Shown: positions 22,299-31,551, counted from the first letter of the stretch. The stretch is DNA of 64,000 bases from Williamsia maris (GCF_024171815.1 NZ_JAMTCJ010000001.1:1240001-1304000); one strand, 5' to 3'. Notes: generated from the sequence alone by a model not told the origin. A program made the numbers and translations.

Positions 22299-22390
22299 GG
22301 CGGTCTCCTCGATGTCGGGATGTCTCGACAACGTTATGCTGCAATCCATTTCGGACTGGTTGCCGCGAGAATACGACTGAGTTGCACGCC

Positions 22391-22425
22391 GATCGGGACG
22401 GGCACGGTGTGTGTCCGTCCCGATC
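22391..22425 (-). terminator. Strong hairpin downstream of the GT39 gene
   Basis: GATCGGGACGG (22391-22401) and CCGTCCCGATC (22415-22425) pair perfectly, extended by four more pairs around a five-base loop. It starts 17 bases after the GT39 stop. There is no U-run, as is usual for actinobacterial terminators. Confidence 0.7.
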
Positions 22426-22441
22426 GCGTGTGCGACGTGCG

Positions 22442-24568
22442 TCAGGTCAGCTTGTAGACCGTCTGACCGCCGACCGTCGTCGCGGTGTAGTTCGCCGCGA
22501 CCCAGGTGGAGATCTCCGAGGCGCTCGAGCTCGAGCTGCCCGGCCCACCGCCCTGTCCGCCACCGATGTAGTAGCCGATCTTGCCGTCCTGCACGTACTG
22601 GATGAACTGCGCCAGCGTCGGGGTGGGGTCGCCACTCCACCCGCCGATCGCCATCACCGACGTGCCGCTGGCGATCTCGATCCCCGAGGCCGACTGCGAA
22701 CCGTTGGTCGCCGCCGCCCACTTCGTGGTGGTCGCCTTGAGCAACGCGGTCAGCTCACTGCTGGTGGACTGGCCGCCCATGCCGCCGCCACCGCCGGTGC
22801 GGGCCGTGGCCTGACCGGAGGTCGACGTCGATGCCTGACCGGGGGTACCGGTCGGAGCCGTTCCGCCCGTGGGAGCAGTGCCGGTCGGAGCCGTTGCACC
22901 CGTGGGGGCCGTGCCGGTCGAGGTCGAGCCCTGCGCGCCTGCGGTTCCGCCGGGACGGTTGCCACCCATGCCGCCGCCGGGTCCGCCGCCCATCCCCATG
23001 CCGCCCGAGGAGTCGGACGTCTGGACCGCGGTCGGGATCGACCCGGTGTGCGCGGTGGCGGAGGTGGCGATGCCGAAGGCTGCGGTGGAGCCGAATCCGG
23101 CCAGTGCGCCGACGATCACGGCGGCGGCGACGGCCTTGCGGAAACCGAGACGTCCGCCGACGAGGATCACCAGGATGGCGAGGACGGCCACCGCACCGAT
23201 CAGCCAGCGGGTCCACACGGGACCGAAGTCGGCGCGGTTCAGCAGGACGATCGACCAGCCCACGGCCAGCGCGATCATCGCGCTCATCCCGATCCGTCCG
23301 TCCCAGCGGTGCCGCAGGTTCCAGGCGAACACCGATCCGAGACCGACGAGCGCTGCGATGGCCGGGGCCAGGGCGACGGTGTAGTACGGGTGGATCGTGC
23401 CGCTCATGAAGCTGAAGATCAGCCCGGTGACGATGAGCCAGCCGGCCCACATCAGCAGTCCGGCCTTCTCGACGCGGCCCAGACGCTCGGTCTCACGGAC
23501 CCGGATGAACTGTCGGACAACGAGGTACAGGCCGAAGACGATCACGAACAGTGCGACCGGGAGCAGCCAGGAGATCTCGTAACCCATCTCCGAACCGAAC
23601 AGGCGGTTCAGACCGGTGGCGCCACCGAAGCTCGAGCCGGCGGCACCGTTGCCACCCATGCCGCCGCCTCCGCCACCACCGGTGTTGCCGAGGATGCGGC
23701 CGAGGCCGTTGTAGCCGAGGACCAGGTCCATGACGGTGTTGTCGGTGGAGCCGCCGATGTAGGGCCGCGATCCGGCCGGCCACAGTGCGACCACGAGGAC
23801 CCACCATCCGGCACCGACGATCAGTGACGCCGCGGCGATGAGGAGGTGGCCGATCCGCTTGAGCCAGCCTGTGTTGGCCAGCAGCAGGTAGACGAGTGCG
23901 AACGCGGGCAGGACGAGCAGTCCCTGGAGCATCTTGGTGAGGAACGCGAAGCCGAGGGCGACACCGACGAGGGCGAGCCACTTCCACGACGCGGTCGGGA
24001 CCGCACGGACCAGGCAGTAGGCCGCAGCGACCATCAGCAGCACCAGCAGAGCGTCCGGGTTGTTGAACCGGAACATCAGGGCGGCGGCCGGGGTGAAGGC
24101 CAGCACCGCGCCCGCGATCAGCCCGGCGGCGACACCACGCCGCGGATCGGAAACGCTACGACGGATCAGCGCGTAGAGCAGGGCGACGGCGGCCACACCC
24201 ATCAGGGCCTGCGGCATCATCACCGCCCAGCTGTTCATCCCGAAGATCCGCACCGACAGCCCGGTCACCCACAGCGACGCCGGTGGCTTGTCGACAGTGA
24301 TGAAGTTCTGCGCGTCGAGTGAGCCGAAGAACCAGGCCTTCCAGCTGGTGCCGCCGGCCTGCGCAGCCGCGGCGTAGAAGCTGTTGCCGTACCCGTTGAT
24401 CGACAGGTTCCAGATGTAGAGGATTGCGGTGACGATCAACAGCACCGGCAGCGGTGCCTTCGTCAGCAGCCGCGACCGCATCGACGGTGTCGTGGATCCG
24501 TCCCGATGGCGACCACCGTCGGGGGCCGGATCGGCGCCCGCGGGTGCGGGAGCGAAAAGGGTGGTCAT
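22442..24568 (-). CDS. GT39/ArnT-like membrane glycosyltransferase with low-complexity inserts
   Basis: Polytopic transferase of the dolichyl-phosphate-mannose/ArnT fold, using a polyprenyl-phosphate sugar on the outer face of the membrane. The 708 residues include about a dozen hydrophobic spans. The family landmarks are DAQNFITVDKPPASLW in the first external loop, with an acidic catalytic residue, and FRFNNPDALLVLLMV. Two odd regions are a Gly-rich loop (GGGGGGMGGNG) and a long Gly/Thr/Pro stretch with TAPTG-like repeats before a C-terminal extracytoplasmic domain. Such inserts are known from actinobacterial members. Possible targets are cell-wall glycans or proteins; not determinable here. 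Confidence 0.85.
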   Translation of the reverse strand: MTTLFAPAPAGADPAPDGGRHRDGSTTPSMRSRLLTKAPLPVLLIVTAILYIWNLSINGYGNSFYAAAAQAGGTSWKAWFFGSLDAQNFITVDKPPASLWVTGLSVRIFGMNSWAVMMPQALMGVAAVALLYALIRRSVSDPRRGVAAGLIAGAVLAFTPAAALMFRFNNPDALLVLLMVAAAYCLVRAVPTASWKWLALVGVALGFAFLTKMLQGLLVLPAFALVYLLLANTGWLKRIGHLLIAAASLIVGAGWWVLVVALWPAGSRPYIGGSTDNTVMDLVLGYNGLGRILGNTGGGGGGGMGGNGAAGSSFGGATGLNRLFGSEMGYEISWLLPVALFVIVFGLYLVVRQFIRVRETERLGRVEKAGLLMWAGWLIVTGLIFSFMSGTIHPYYTVALAPAIAALVGLGSVFAWNLRHRWDGRIGMSAMIALAVGWSIVLLNRADFGPVWTRWLIGAVAVLAILVILVGGRLGFRKAVAAAVIVGALAGFGSTAAFGIATSATAHTGSIPTAVQTSDSSGGMGMGGGPGGGMGGNRPGGTAGAQGSTSTGTAPTGATAPTGTAPTGGTAPTGTPGQASTSTSGQATARTGGGGGMGGQSTSSELTALLKATTTKWAAATNGSQSASGIEIASGTSVMAIGGWSGDPTPTLAQFIQYVQDGKIGYYIGGGQGGGPGSSSSSASEISTWVAANYTATTVGGQTVYKLT

Positions 24569-24793
24569 GATGCCTCCGTGTGAGCGTGGCGGTCGGCGGT
24601 TGTCCGACCGTGATGCTCATACGATGCGTCGACTTGCTCTTCTCACCCTGGGCAGAAGCTGGGAGAACCCTGGGAACGATTTGTTCGGTCGGTCCTGTCC
24701 ACAACTGTCACCACTGGGGTCCGCCGCGTGGACTATCCACACCTCGAGCCGTGGCGGTGTCAGTGGTGGACGGCGTGGACGCCAGGCGGCGGG
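24569..24793. other. Intergenic region upstream of the GT39 gene
   Basis: These 225 bases lie between the GT39 start and the crotonase stop, both on the minus strand. No ORF with supporting features is seen. It should contain the GT39 promoter, but no clear -35/-10 pair was identified. Confidence 0.4.
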
Positions 24794-25504
24794 TCAGCTG
24801 TCGGCGATGGCGGCCTGGCCGCCCACACCGCTGACCGTGGTGCGCAGCGCGGCTGCGGTGACCGCGTACATGGACGACTTGATCTCGCCGATCGTCCGAC
24901 CACGGGTGTTCTGATGCGTGCGGGCGTACTCCAGTGCCGCGGGCAGCACCTCGTCGAGCGTGACCGCGTTGTCGATGATGCCGAGCTCGTTCGCCTGCGC
25001 GCCGCCATAGCGACGGCCGGTCACGAGCATCTCGTGATTGACCCGCGCCGGGACCTTGTCGGCGACCAACATGACGCTGCCGGGTGCATAGCTGGCGCCG
25101 ATGGTGACGCCGGGCATGCACAAATAGCCACGGTCGGAACGCATCACGACGTGGTCATGGGCGAGCGCGAACAGCGCCCCGCCACCGAACGCGTGGCCGG
25201 TGACCGCCGCGACCGTGGGCATCGGGAACGTCAGGATCCGGGCCAGCAGGATCTGCACGCTCTCCACATAGGGGTCGACGTCGTCGACGTTGGCCAGCAC
25301 CCACGCGGTGTCGAGGCCGGTCGAGTAGAACTTCCCGAGCGCGGTGGTCACCAGCGCGGTCGGGCCGTCGCTCGCCTCCACCTCGTCGAGAAGTTCGTTG
25401 ATCTTCGCGACCTGCGTCGGACCGAACACGTTCTCGTCGTCGCTCGCCCCCTCGTCGTTGAGGTGCAGGACGAAGATGCTGTCATCGCGTGTGAGGTGAG
25501 GCAC
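24794..25504 (-). CDS. Crotonase-fold protein (enoyl-CoA hydratase/isomerase-like)
   Basis: A 236-residue member of the crotonase superfamily. It keeps the two oxyanion-hole segments (GKFYSTGLD and GHAFGGGALFALAHD), so it should bind and polarise an acyl-CoA thioester. Neither catalytic Glu of classical hydratases is present: the first position is in GGGALF and the second in YLCMPGVTIG, where isomerases of the plant ECI type have Glu. True hydration or isomerisation is therefore doubtful. The start is GTG 25504, 14 bases after the TetR stop, giving a tetR-crotonase operon; the SD is weak. Confidence 0.8.
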   Translation of the reverse strand: MPHLTRDDSIFVLHLNDEGASDDENVFGPTQVAKINELLDEVEASDGPTALVTTALGKFYSTGLDTAWVLANVDDVDPYVESVQILLARILTFPMPTVAAVTGHAFGGGALFALAHDHVVMRSDRGYLCMPGVTIGASYAPGSVMLVADKVPARVNHEMLVTGRRYGGAQANELGIIDNAVTLDEVLPAALEYARTHQNTRGRTIGEIKSSMYAVTAAALRTTVSGVGGQAAIADS

Positions 25505-25518
25505 TCCCGCACCATATG

Positions 25519-26079
25519 TCAGCGCAGAACCGCGTCGACCACCAACTCCGCCACTTGCTCGTCGGTCATCGAGCTCCCGGGGATCAACATGTGCGAATAC
25601 ACGATGCGCACCATGAACTCTGACGCTGCGCGCGCGTTGGGTCGCAGGGCGGCCGCGAGTTCCGGCTGGGCGTCGAGGTCGGGTAGGCACCGGGTGACGA
25701 TCACGTCGACCAGAGTGGTGTCGGTGGTCCGGTCGTCGCCGCTGGCCACCAGCGTCGACACCAGTTCCGCGGGCTCGTTGCGCAGCAGATACTGCAACGC
25801 CTCGTGGTCCCGGATGTATCCGAGCACCCGCACGATCAGGGTGGTGATCTTCTCCCGCGGGTCGTCGACCGTGCCGATCCACGTGTCGATCTTGTCGTGC
25901 AGCACCGACACCTCGCGGTCGACGATGGCGGCCAGCAGTTCGTCGCGGCCGCCGAACACGCGGTAGGCCGTGGCCCGGCCGACCCCGGCGTGACGTGCGA
26001 CCGACGTCAGGTTCAGTGCCTGCGCACCGAAGCGCGACACCACCGACACGGCGACGTCGACCAGACGTTCACGCTCCAT
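25519..26079 (-). CDS. TetR-family transcriptional regulator
   Basis: A 186-residue repressor-type protein. The N-terminal helix-turn-helix is clear (VVSRFGAQALNLTSVARHAGVGRATAYRVFGGRDELLAAIV). The C-terminal all-helical half has no recognisable ligand signature. It is the first gene of an operon with the crotonase-fold gene, which it may regulate. The ATG at 26079 lies 6 bases after a TACCGT box and appears leaderless. Confidence 0.92.
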   Translation of the reverse strand: MERERLVDVAVSVVSRFGAQALNLTSVARHAGVGRATAYRVFGGRDELLAAIVDREVSVLHDKIDTWIGTVDDPREKITTLIVRVLGYIRDHEALQYLLRNEPAELVSTLVASGDDRTTDTTLVDVIVTRCLPDLDAQPELAAALRPNARAASEFMVRIVYSHMLIPGSSMTDEQVAELVVDAVLR

Positions 26080-26085
26080 GCGACG

Positions 26086-26091
26086 ACGGTA
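26086..26091 (-). promoter_or_regulatory. -10 box of tetR-crotonase operon (leaderless)
   Basis: TACCGT on the minus strand, then 6 bases, then ATG 26079. It lies within the 27-base gap after the EamA gene on the same strand. Confidence 0.45.
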
Positions 26092-26106
26092 GGCGATCGT
26101 CGCCGA

Positions 26107-27033
26107 TCAGCCCGACACGGGCGAACTATCCAGGTCGACGACGGGTGTGGGCGCGACCTTCGGTCGGCGCCTGCTCCATGCGACGCCGCCCAGGCACAGC
26201 GCTCCGCCGACGAGGCCGATCGCGGTGGGCACCTCCCCGAGCGTGGCCCACGACAGCAGGATCGCGATGGCAGGGACCACCAGCGTCGTCGCCGCCATCT
26301 TCCCGGCGTCGGTCCGCGTGAGCGCATACGCCCAGGTGGTGAATGCGATCGCCGTCGGGCCGACACCGAGGAAGACGACACCGACGATCGCGCCCACGGG
26401 CGCATCGACGACCTCGCGCGCGGCCTGCGGCGCGAACGGGATGGTCGCGACGAGGCCGGCCAGGCACCCCACCCAGGTGGCGGTGACCGCGTCGACCGTC
26501 TTGAGCGCCACCTTCTGCATCAGCACACCCGCCGCGTAGAGCACCGCGGTGATCAGGCCGAGCACGACGCCGAGCATGTCGTTGGACCCGCCTCCGCTGC
26601 CCCCGAACGCGATGAGCAGGACGCCGGCGAAGGCGACCACCATGCCGATCACGAGCGGACGCGGAAAACCCTCACCCATGAACAGTCCGGCGAAGACGGC
26701 GACGAGGATCGGCGCGAAATTGACCAGGAGAGCGGCGGTTCCGGCGTCGAGATGTCGTTCGGCCCAGTTGAGCAGCACGGTGTAGGCGCCGAACCACAGC
26801 AGGCCGTAGCCGATCACCAATCCGAGCGCGCGTCCGCGCGGCAGTGGCCTGCGGAAGCGGAGCGCGATCACGGCGAGCCCGATGAACCCGACCAGCAGTC
26901 GGCCGAAGGCCAGCGCACCGGGCGAGAAGTGCTCGCCGACCGACCGGATCACGACGAACGACGATGCCCACAGCAGCACGGTGGTCAGCGCGGCCAGAAG
27001 AGCGAGGTTCACACGGTCGGTCACGCGCTGCAT
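26107..27033 (-). CDS. EamA/DMT-family membrane exporter
   Basis: Ten-span drug/metabolite transporter with two EamA repeats, 308 residues. Typical segments are ALTTVLLWASSFVVIRS at the start of repeat one and GVVFLGVGPTAIAFTTWAYALTRTDAGKMAATTLVVPAIAI in repeat two. Likely exports an amino acid or other small metabolite. The ATG at 27033 (MQRVTDRVNL) is chosen because the first span follows directly and AAGGG lies upstream; the open frame continues to 27138. It is divergent from a LysR gene with a shared control region, suggesting that LysR regulates it. Confidence 0.85.
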   Translation of the reverse strand: MQRVTDRVNLALLAALTTVLLWASSFVVIRSVGEHFSPGALAFGRLLVGFIGLAVIALRFRRPLPRGRALGLVIGYGLLWFGAYTVLLNWAERHLDAGTAALLVNFAPILVAVFAGLFMGEGFPRPLVIGMVVAFAGVLLIAFGGSGGGSNDMLGVVLGLITAVLYAAGVLMQKVALKTVDAVTATWVGCLAGLVATIPFAPQAAREVVDAPVGAIVGVVFLGVGPTAIAFTTWAYALTRTDAGKMAATTLVVPAIAILLSWATLGEVPTAIGLVGGALCLGGVAWSRRRPKVAPTPVVDLDSSPVSG

Positions 27034-27139
27034 GATGCCCTTTCGTCGGTGTTCGTCGATCACAGCATCCCGCCCCTGACCGCAGTGGATCCGGCGGCTT
27101 TCGGACATGAGGCTGCCTGCACCGTGAGATAAGCACAAG

Positions 27140-27178
27140 CTGTTTGTTCTTGATGATGATTAAGTGCAGCTGTAGCGT
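27140..27178. promoter_or_regulatory. Shared EamA/LysR control region
   Basis: Two imperfect palindromes, CAAGCTGTTTGTTCTTG (27136-27152) and CTTGATGATGATTAAG (27149-27164), resemble LysR sites. A -10 TAGCGT at 27173-27178 lies 8 bases before the LysR ATG (27187), consistent with a leaderless transcript. Confidence 0.45.
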
Positions 27179-27186
27179 CTGTCGGC

Positions 27187-28098
27187 ATGATCGATGTGCA
27201 CCGCCTCCGCGTGTTCCGGGCCGTGGTCGCCGACGGGTCGATCGCCGGCGCCGCCTCCGGACTCGGCTACACCTCGTCGGCCATCAGCCAACACGTCACC
27301 GCTCTTCAACGCGAGACCGGCCTGACGCTGCTCGAACGGCGGGGCCGCGGCCTCGTGCCCACGGAGGCCGGTCGCATCCTCGCCGAGCGCAGTGCGGTGG
27401 TGTTCGAGCGTCTGGCCGACGTCGAGGCGTTGATCGGCGATCTCCGACACGGCCGGGTCGGGACGTTGTCGGTGAGCTACTTCTCGTCTGCGGGCGCCGC
27501 ATGGATCCCACCGATCGTCGCGGCACTCACCCGTGAGTTCCCGAAGCTCCGGCTGGACCTGCGATTGATCGAACTGCGCACCGAGGGCGCCGATCCTCCC
27601 GACGTCGAGATCGTCGTCGACGGGCCGGAGTCGTCTGATGTCACCGGTTACCGGACGTATCCGCTGCTGTCGGACCCCTACTTTGCGGTCGTCCCGCGGA
27701 CGAACCCATTGGCCGGCCGAGCGTCGGTCGAGCTCGGCGAGCTCCGCGACGAGGCGTGGGTCGACAACGACGTGGCCCGCGGCCCGTGTCGTCAGGTGTT
27801 GCTCGACGCCTGTGCCGCAGCCGGTTTCACCCCGAGCTTCGGGGTCGAGACGCAGGACTATCCGACCGCGATCCGCTTCGTCGCCGAGGGGGTGGGCATC
27901 ACGGTGCTCGCCGAACTCGGCCTCGGCACGCTCCCCGACGCCGTCGTCGCGATCCCGGTCACCGATCCCACGCCGACGCGTCGGATCTCGGTGCGTGTGC
28001 GCGAGGTGGTCGCCGACAACCCGGCGGTGGTGCGAGCACTCGAACTGCTGCGCGCACGGGCCGACGTCGGCCGCTCGGAAGCCGTCAGCTCGGGATGA
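27187..28098 (+). CDS. LysR-family transcriptional regulator
   Basis: A 303-residue regulator with an N-terminal winged helix (LRVFRAVVADGSIAGAASGLGYTSSAISQHVTALQ) and a substrate-binding domain from about residue 90 (VGTLSVSYFSSAGAAWIPPIV). It is divergent from the EamA exporter gene, the usual arrangement for control of an effector's own exporter. The effector is unknown. Its last codons overlap the end of a convergent small membrane protein gene by 14 bases. Confidence 0.92.
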   Translation: MIDVHRLRVFRAVVADGSIAGAASGLGYTSSAISQHVTALQRETGLTLLERRGRGLVPTEAGRILAERSAVVFERLADVEALIGDLRHGRVGTLSVSYFSSAGAAWIPPIVAALTREFPKLRLDLRLIELRTEGADPPDVEIVVDGPESSDVTGYRTYPLLSDPYFAVVPRTNPLAGRASVELGELRDEAWVDNDVARGPCRQVLLDACAAAGFTPSFGVETQDYPTAIRFVAEGVGITVLAELGLGTLPDAVVAIPVTDPTPTRRISVRVREVVADNPAVVRALELLRARADVGRSEAVSSG

Positions 28099-28240
28099 TG
28101 TTGCTCGACGTCAGGTCGGGGACAGTCGCGTATTCGTGCGACTCGTCGTCCCGGGTGACGAGGAACGCGGTCAACATGACCATCGACCACGTCGACAGCA
28201 CGAAGGCTTGGATGATGACGAGCAACGGAACGATCGACAT
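28085..28240 (-). CDS. Small single-span membrane protein
   Basis: A 51-residue ORF starting at ATG 28240 with GGGAG upstream. One hydrophobic helix (VPLLVIIQAFVLSTWSMVMLTAFLV) is followed by a short polar tail ending SSNIIPS. The 3' end overlaps the LysR gene tail by 14 bases. No family is recognised. The clean start signal and the transmembrane helix support a real gene, but function is unknown. Confidence 0.5.
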   Translation of the reverse strand: MSIVPLLVIIQAFVLSTWSMVMLTAFLVTRDDESHEYATVPDLTSSNIIPS

Positions 28241-28367
28241 GGGTACTCCCGGGGGACGCGGGGCACGAGGCCCCAGGGATCCACACTGACCCACGAACGG
28301 TACGAAGCTCCCACCGTAGGTGTGCCGGACAGCCCGTGTCGACCAGACGTACCCCCGGTGTGAGCAG

Positions 28368-28407
28368 GTCGACAGTGCCCCTGAGCAGGTGCTCAGGGGC
28401 GGTCGAC
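28368..28407 (-). terminator. Hairpin terminator after fgd1
   Basis: GCCCCTGAGC (28377-28386) and GCTCAGGGGC (28391-28400) pair perfectly around a four-base loop. Outer GTCGAC copies at 28368 and 28402 extend the stem after a small bulge. It begins 12 bases after the fgd1 stop on the minus strand. Confidence 0.75.
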
Positions 28408-28418
28408 GACCGGACAGG

Positions 28419-29435
28419 TCAGACCGAGAGCTTGCGCAGACGCGGCTCGAGGTCGGACTGGAAGTTGGTGAGGAAGCGCTGCTGGTCGTGTCCGGGGGCG
28501 TGGAACACGAGGTGGTTCAGGCCGGCGTCGGTGTACTGCTTGACCGCCTCGACGGCCTCGTCCGGGTCGGAGGCGACGATCCAGCGCTTGGCGACCTGCT
28601 CGATCGGCAGCTCGTCGGCGAGACGTTCCATCTCCGTCGAGCTGTTCACGCTGTGCTTCTGCTCCTGCGTCAACGACAGCGGCGCCCAGAACCTGGTGTT
28701 CTCCAGGGCGAGGTCCGGGTCCGGATCGTAGGAGATCTTGATCTCGATCATCTTGTCGATCTCGGCGACGTCGCGCTCGGCCTTCTCGGCGCCCTCGGCG
28801 ACCGCGGGCAGCAGTTTGTCGGTGTAGAGCTCCATGCCCTTGCCGGAGGTGCAGATGAAGCCGTCACCGGAGCGACCGGCGTAGCGGGCGACCACCGGGC
28901 CACCGGCCGCGACGTACACCGGGACTGGCTTTGCGGGGATGTCGTACATGTAGGCGCCCTGGGTCGTGTAGTACTCGCCCTCGAAGTCGACCTGCTCGCC
29001 GGTCCACAGTTCACGCATCAGCTTGATGGCCTCGCGCAGCCGGGCGAAACGCTCCTTGAACTCGGGCCATTCGCCCTGGAATCCGGTGGCGTACTCGTTG
29101 AGCGCCTCGCCGGTCCCGACGCCGAGCATGATCCGCTCGGGGTAGAGGCAGCTCATCGACGCGAACGCCTGCGCGATCACCGCGGGGTTGTAGCGGAAGG
29201 TCGGGGTCATCACCGACGTACCGATCTGGACGCGCTTGGTGCGCTCACCGACAGCCGCCATCCAGGTCAGCGAGAAGGGGGCGTGACCACCGTTGTGCCG
29301 CCAGGGCTGGAAGTGGTCGCTGACCGCGACCGAGTCCATACCGTGCTCCTCGGCCGATACCGCGATCTCCACCAGCTCACGCGGATCGAACTGCTCCGCC
29401 GACGCCTTGTATCCGAGTTTCAGTTGCTGTGCCAC
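28419..29435 (-). CDS. fgd1: F420-dependent glucose-6-phosphate dehydrogenase
   Basis: Oxidises glucose-6-phosphate with coenzyme F420, supplying F420H2. The 338-residue luciferase-like TIM barrel closely follows mycobacterial FGD1: [12 protein letters not shown] at the start, [19 protein letters not shown] with the catalytic His/Trp region near residue 40, [10 protein letters not shown] near 107 with the active-site Glu, and the ending [17 protein letters not shown]. The start is GTG 29435 with AGGAGA upstream. It marks the Rv0407 end of the conserved block and shows that the organism makes F420. Confidence 0.97.
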   Translation of the reverse strand: MAQQLKLGYKASAEQFDPRELVEIAVSAEEHGMDSVAVSDHFQPWRHNGGHAPFSLTWMAAVGERTKRVQIGTSVMTPTFRYNPAVIAQAFASMSCLYPERIMLGVGTGEALNEYATGFQGEWPEFKERFARLREAIKLMRELWTGEQVDFEGEYYTTQGAYMYDIPAKPVPVYVAAGGPVVARYAGRSGDGFICTSGKGMELYTDKLLPAVAEGAEKAERDVAEIDKMIEIKISYDPDPDLALENTRFWAPLSLTQEQKHSVNSSTEMERLADELPIEQVAKRWIVASDPDEAVEAVKQYTDAGLNHLVFHAPGHDQQRFLTNFQSDLEPRLRKLSV

Positions 29436-29518
29436 TGCTCTTCTCCTACCCAGGTAGATCGCGCTTGGGGTGATCTGTCTCGCTCTACTTCCAACCTAGC
29501 GCCGTGTGTCGGCGCCGA

Positions 29519-30868
29519 TCAGACCGGTAGTGGGAGATCGAGTCGGAAGACGGCGCCGAACGGTCCGACACCGCGCTGCGCGGTGTCGACCAGGACCAGG
29601 TCGCCGCCGTGCGATCGGGCGAGGCCCCGCGCGACCGCGAGGCCGAGACCTGATCCTCCCGACCGCCGATCACGTGAGTCGTCCAGGCGGACCATCCGCT
29701 CGAAGATCCGCTCGCGATCGGCCGTGGCGACACCGGGGCCGGTGTCGGCGACCTCCAGGTGCGCCCAGCCCGGTGTCGAGTACACCGACGCGGCGACGCT
29801 GCCGCCGGATGGAGCTGCCTGACAGGCGTTGTCGACGAGGTTGGCCACCACCTGGCTGATGCGACCGGCGTCGGCGACGAGGGGTACCGGATCGCCCCGG
29901 ACGGTGACCTCGATGTCGGGATGGATCACCGCTACCCGCGCGACCTGATCGGCGACCAACGACAGCAGTTCGGTGGGCGATGGACTGAGCGTCAACCCGG
30001 CGTCGATACGGGCCATGTCGACCATGTCGTCGACGAGCCGCCCGGCGCGTCGGGTCTCCTGGACGAGCAGCACACACAGCTGTTCTCGCTCGTCGATCGG
30101 TGTGTCGCGATCCTGCTGGAGCAGTGTCTCGGCGATGGCCTGCACCCCGGTGATGGGGGTACGCAGTTCGTGCGCGGCGTCGGCAACGAAGCGCCGCACC
30201 GACTGCTGCGCCGAACGCTCGCGCGCTTCTGCGCCTTCCAGGGAGTCGAGCATGTCGTCGAACGCCACTGCGGTGCGGCCCAACTCGGTGTCGCGACGTT
30301 GCGGCGACAAGCGCTCACCGCGGTGGCCGCCTGCGATCGACCGGGCCAGGGCGGTCATCGCGTCGAGGGGCGCCAACGCATAGCGGACACCGACGAGCAA
30401 CAGCACCGCGGTGACCACGAGGGCACACAGTCCGGTGATGGCCATCCCCCACAGCAACCGGCTCTGCACACTGTCGAGTAGGCGGTTGTCCACCGAGAGA
30501 GTCACTTCCGCGCCCCGCGCCCACGCACGGGTTCCACGGAGTGTGATCACTCGCCGCGCCTCGCTCTCCGACGGCGGCAGCGGTTTGCCCACCACGGTGC
30601 CGTCAGCCAGGGTCAGCTGGGCGCGCACGGAACGTCCGTCGATTCGCGCGATGAACCCCTCGGGAGTGGCCGCGGTGCGTGCGAGTTGGCGGGCGTAGGT
30701 GGCGCGGTCGGCGAGGAGGTTGTCGACATCGCGGTGTGCGGCCACGGTGAACAACGTTCCGGCGATGGCGATCACGGCCATCAGGACAACGGTGAGAACG
30801 GCAACGGCGATCACCGTGACCCGCGTACGCAGTGACCGGGTCCTGAGATGTGCCGACGGCGTGCTCAT
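29519..30868 (-). CDS. Two-component sensor histidine kinase
   Basis: Membrane-bound kinase of 449 residues. A first span (VIAVAVLTVVLMAVIAIAG, near residue 18) and a second (GMAITGLCALVVTAVLLLVG, near 142) enclose an external domain of about 95 residues. HAMP follows, then the HisKA box FVADAAHELRTPI with phospho-acceptor His233, the N-box NLVDNACQAA, G1 DTGPGV and G2 GSGLGLAV. The ATG at 30868 overlaps the response-regulator stop (ATGA); the frame is open further upstream inside that gene and is disregarded. Ligand unknown. Confidence 0.93.
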   Translation of the reverse strand: MSTPSAHLRTRSLRTRVTVIAVAVLTVVLMAVIAIAGTLFTVAAHRDVDNLLADRATYARQLARTAATPEGFIARIDGRSVRAQLTLADGTVVGKPLPPSESEARRVITLRGTRAWARGAEVTLSVDNRLLDSVQSRLLWGMAITGLCALVVTAVLLLVGVRYALAPLDAMTALARSIAGGHRGERLSPQRRDTELGRTAVAFDDMLDSLEGAEARERSAQQSVRRFVADAAHELRTPITGVQAIAETLLQQDRDTPIDEREQLCVLLVQETRRAGRLVDDMVDMARIDAGLTLSPSPTELLSLVADQVARVAVIHPDIEVTVRGDPVPLVADAGRISQVVANLVDNACQAAPSGGSVAASVYSTPGWAHLEVADTGPGVATADRERIFERMVRLDDSRDRRSGGSGLGLAVARGLARSHGGDLVLVDTAQRGVGPFGAVFRLDLPLPV

Positions 30869-31551
30869 GACGGCACATCCGTGGGCCGCGCACTGTCGAG
30901 GGTGTAGCCGAGTCCACGTTCGGTGTGCAGCAGACGAGGTCCGTGCTCCTCGAGTTTGCGGCGCAGAGCACTGACGTGGACCTCGACGAGGTTGGGATCG
31001 TAGTGCTCGTACCCCCATACCGCCGTGAGGATCTGGGTCTTGGTCAGAACCCGACTCCGACGCTGGGCCAAGAAGCAGAGCATCCGGAACTCGGTTGCCG
31101 TCACCGAGATCGAGACGCCTGCCCGCCGTACCACCGCCGCGTCCGGATCGATGATCAGATCGTCGATGTGCATGGTCGACGCGGAGCGTCCCCGCCGACG
31201 CAGGACGGCGTTGACCCGCGCCACCAGCTCGGCCATCTCGAACGGTTTGACGATGTAGTCGTCGGCCCCCTCGGTGAGACCGTGTAGGCGATCGGCGACG
31301 GCATCGCGCGCGGTGACCATCAGGATTCCGGCGTCGCTGCGGCGACGGACGACCTCCAGGAGGGCGAACCCGTCGGATCCGGGGAGCATGACGTCGAGCA
31401 GTACTGCGTCGGGTCGGAACTCGGCGATGTCGAGTTCCAGACGATCACCGTCGTCGCGCGACAGCACCGAGTGCCCGGCGCCGGTCAGGGCTGCGGCGAT
31501 GGCAACGCGGATCGATGTCGAGTCCTCGATGACCAGGATCGAAGAGCCCAT
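30865..31551 (-). CDS. OmpR-family response regulator
   Basis: A 228-residue regulator. The receiver domain has the acidic pocket IED (residues 8-10), phospho-acceptor Asp53 in LLDVMLPG, the switch Thr in MVTARD and Lys102 in IVKPFE. The winged-helix domain ends with VEVHVSALRRKLEEHGPRLLHTERGLGYTL. It is first in an operon with the kinase gene. A membrane-anchored DUF5666-type gene is 30 bases upstream on the same strand and may be co-transcribed or a target. Confidence 0.95.
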   Translation of the reverse strand: MGSSILVIEDSTSIRVAIAAALTGAGHSVLSRDDGDRLELDIAEFRPDAVLLDVMLPGSDGFALLEVVRRRSDAGILMVTARDAVADRLHGLTEGADDYIVKPFEMAELVARVNAVLRRRGRSASTMHIDDLIIDPDAAVVRRAGVSISVTATEFRMLCFLAQRRSRVLTKTQILTAVWGYEHYDPNLVEVHVSALRRKLEEHGPRLLHTERGLGYTLDSARPTDVPS

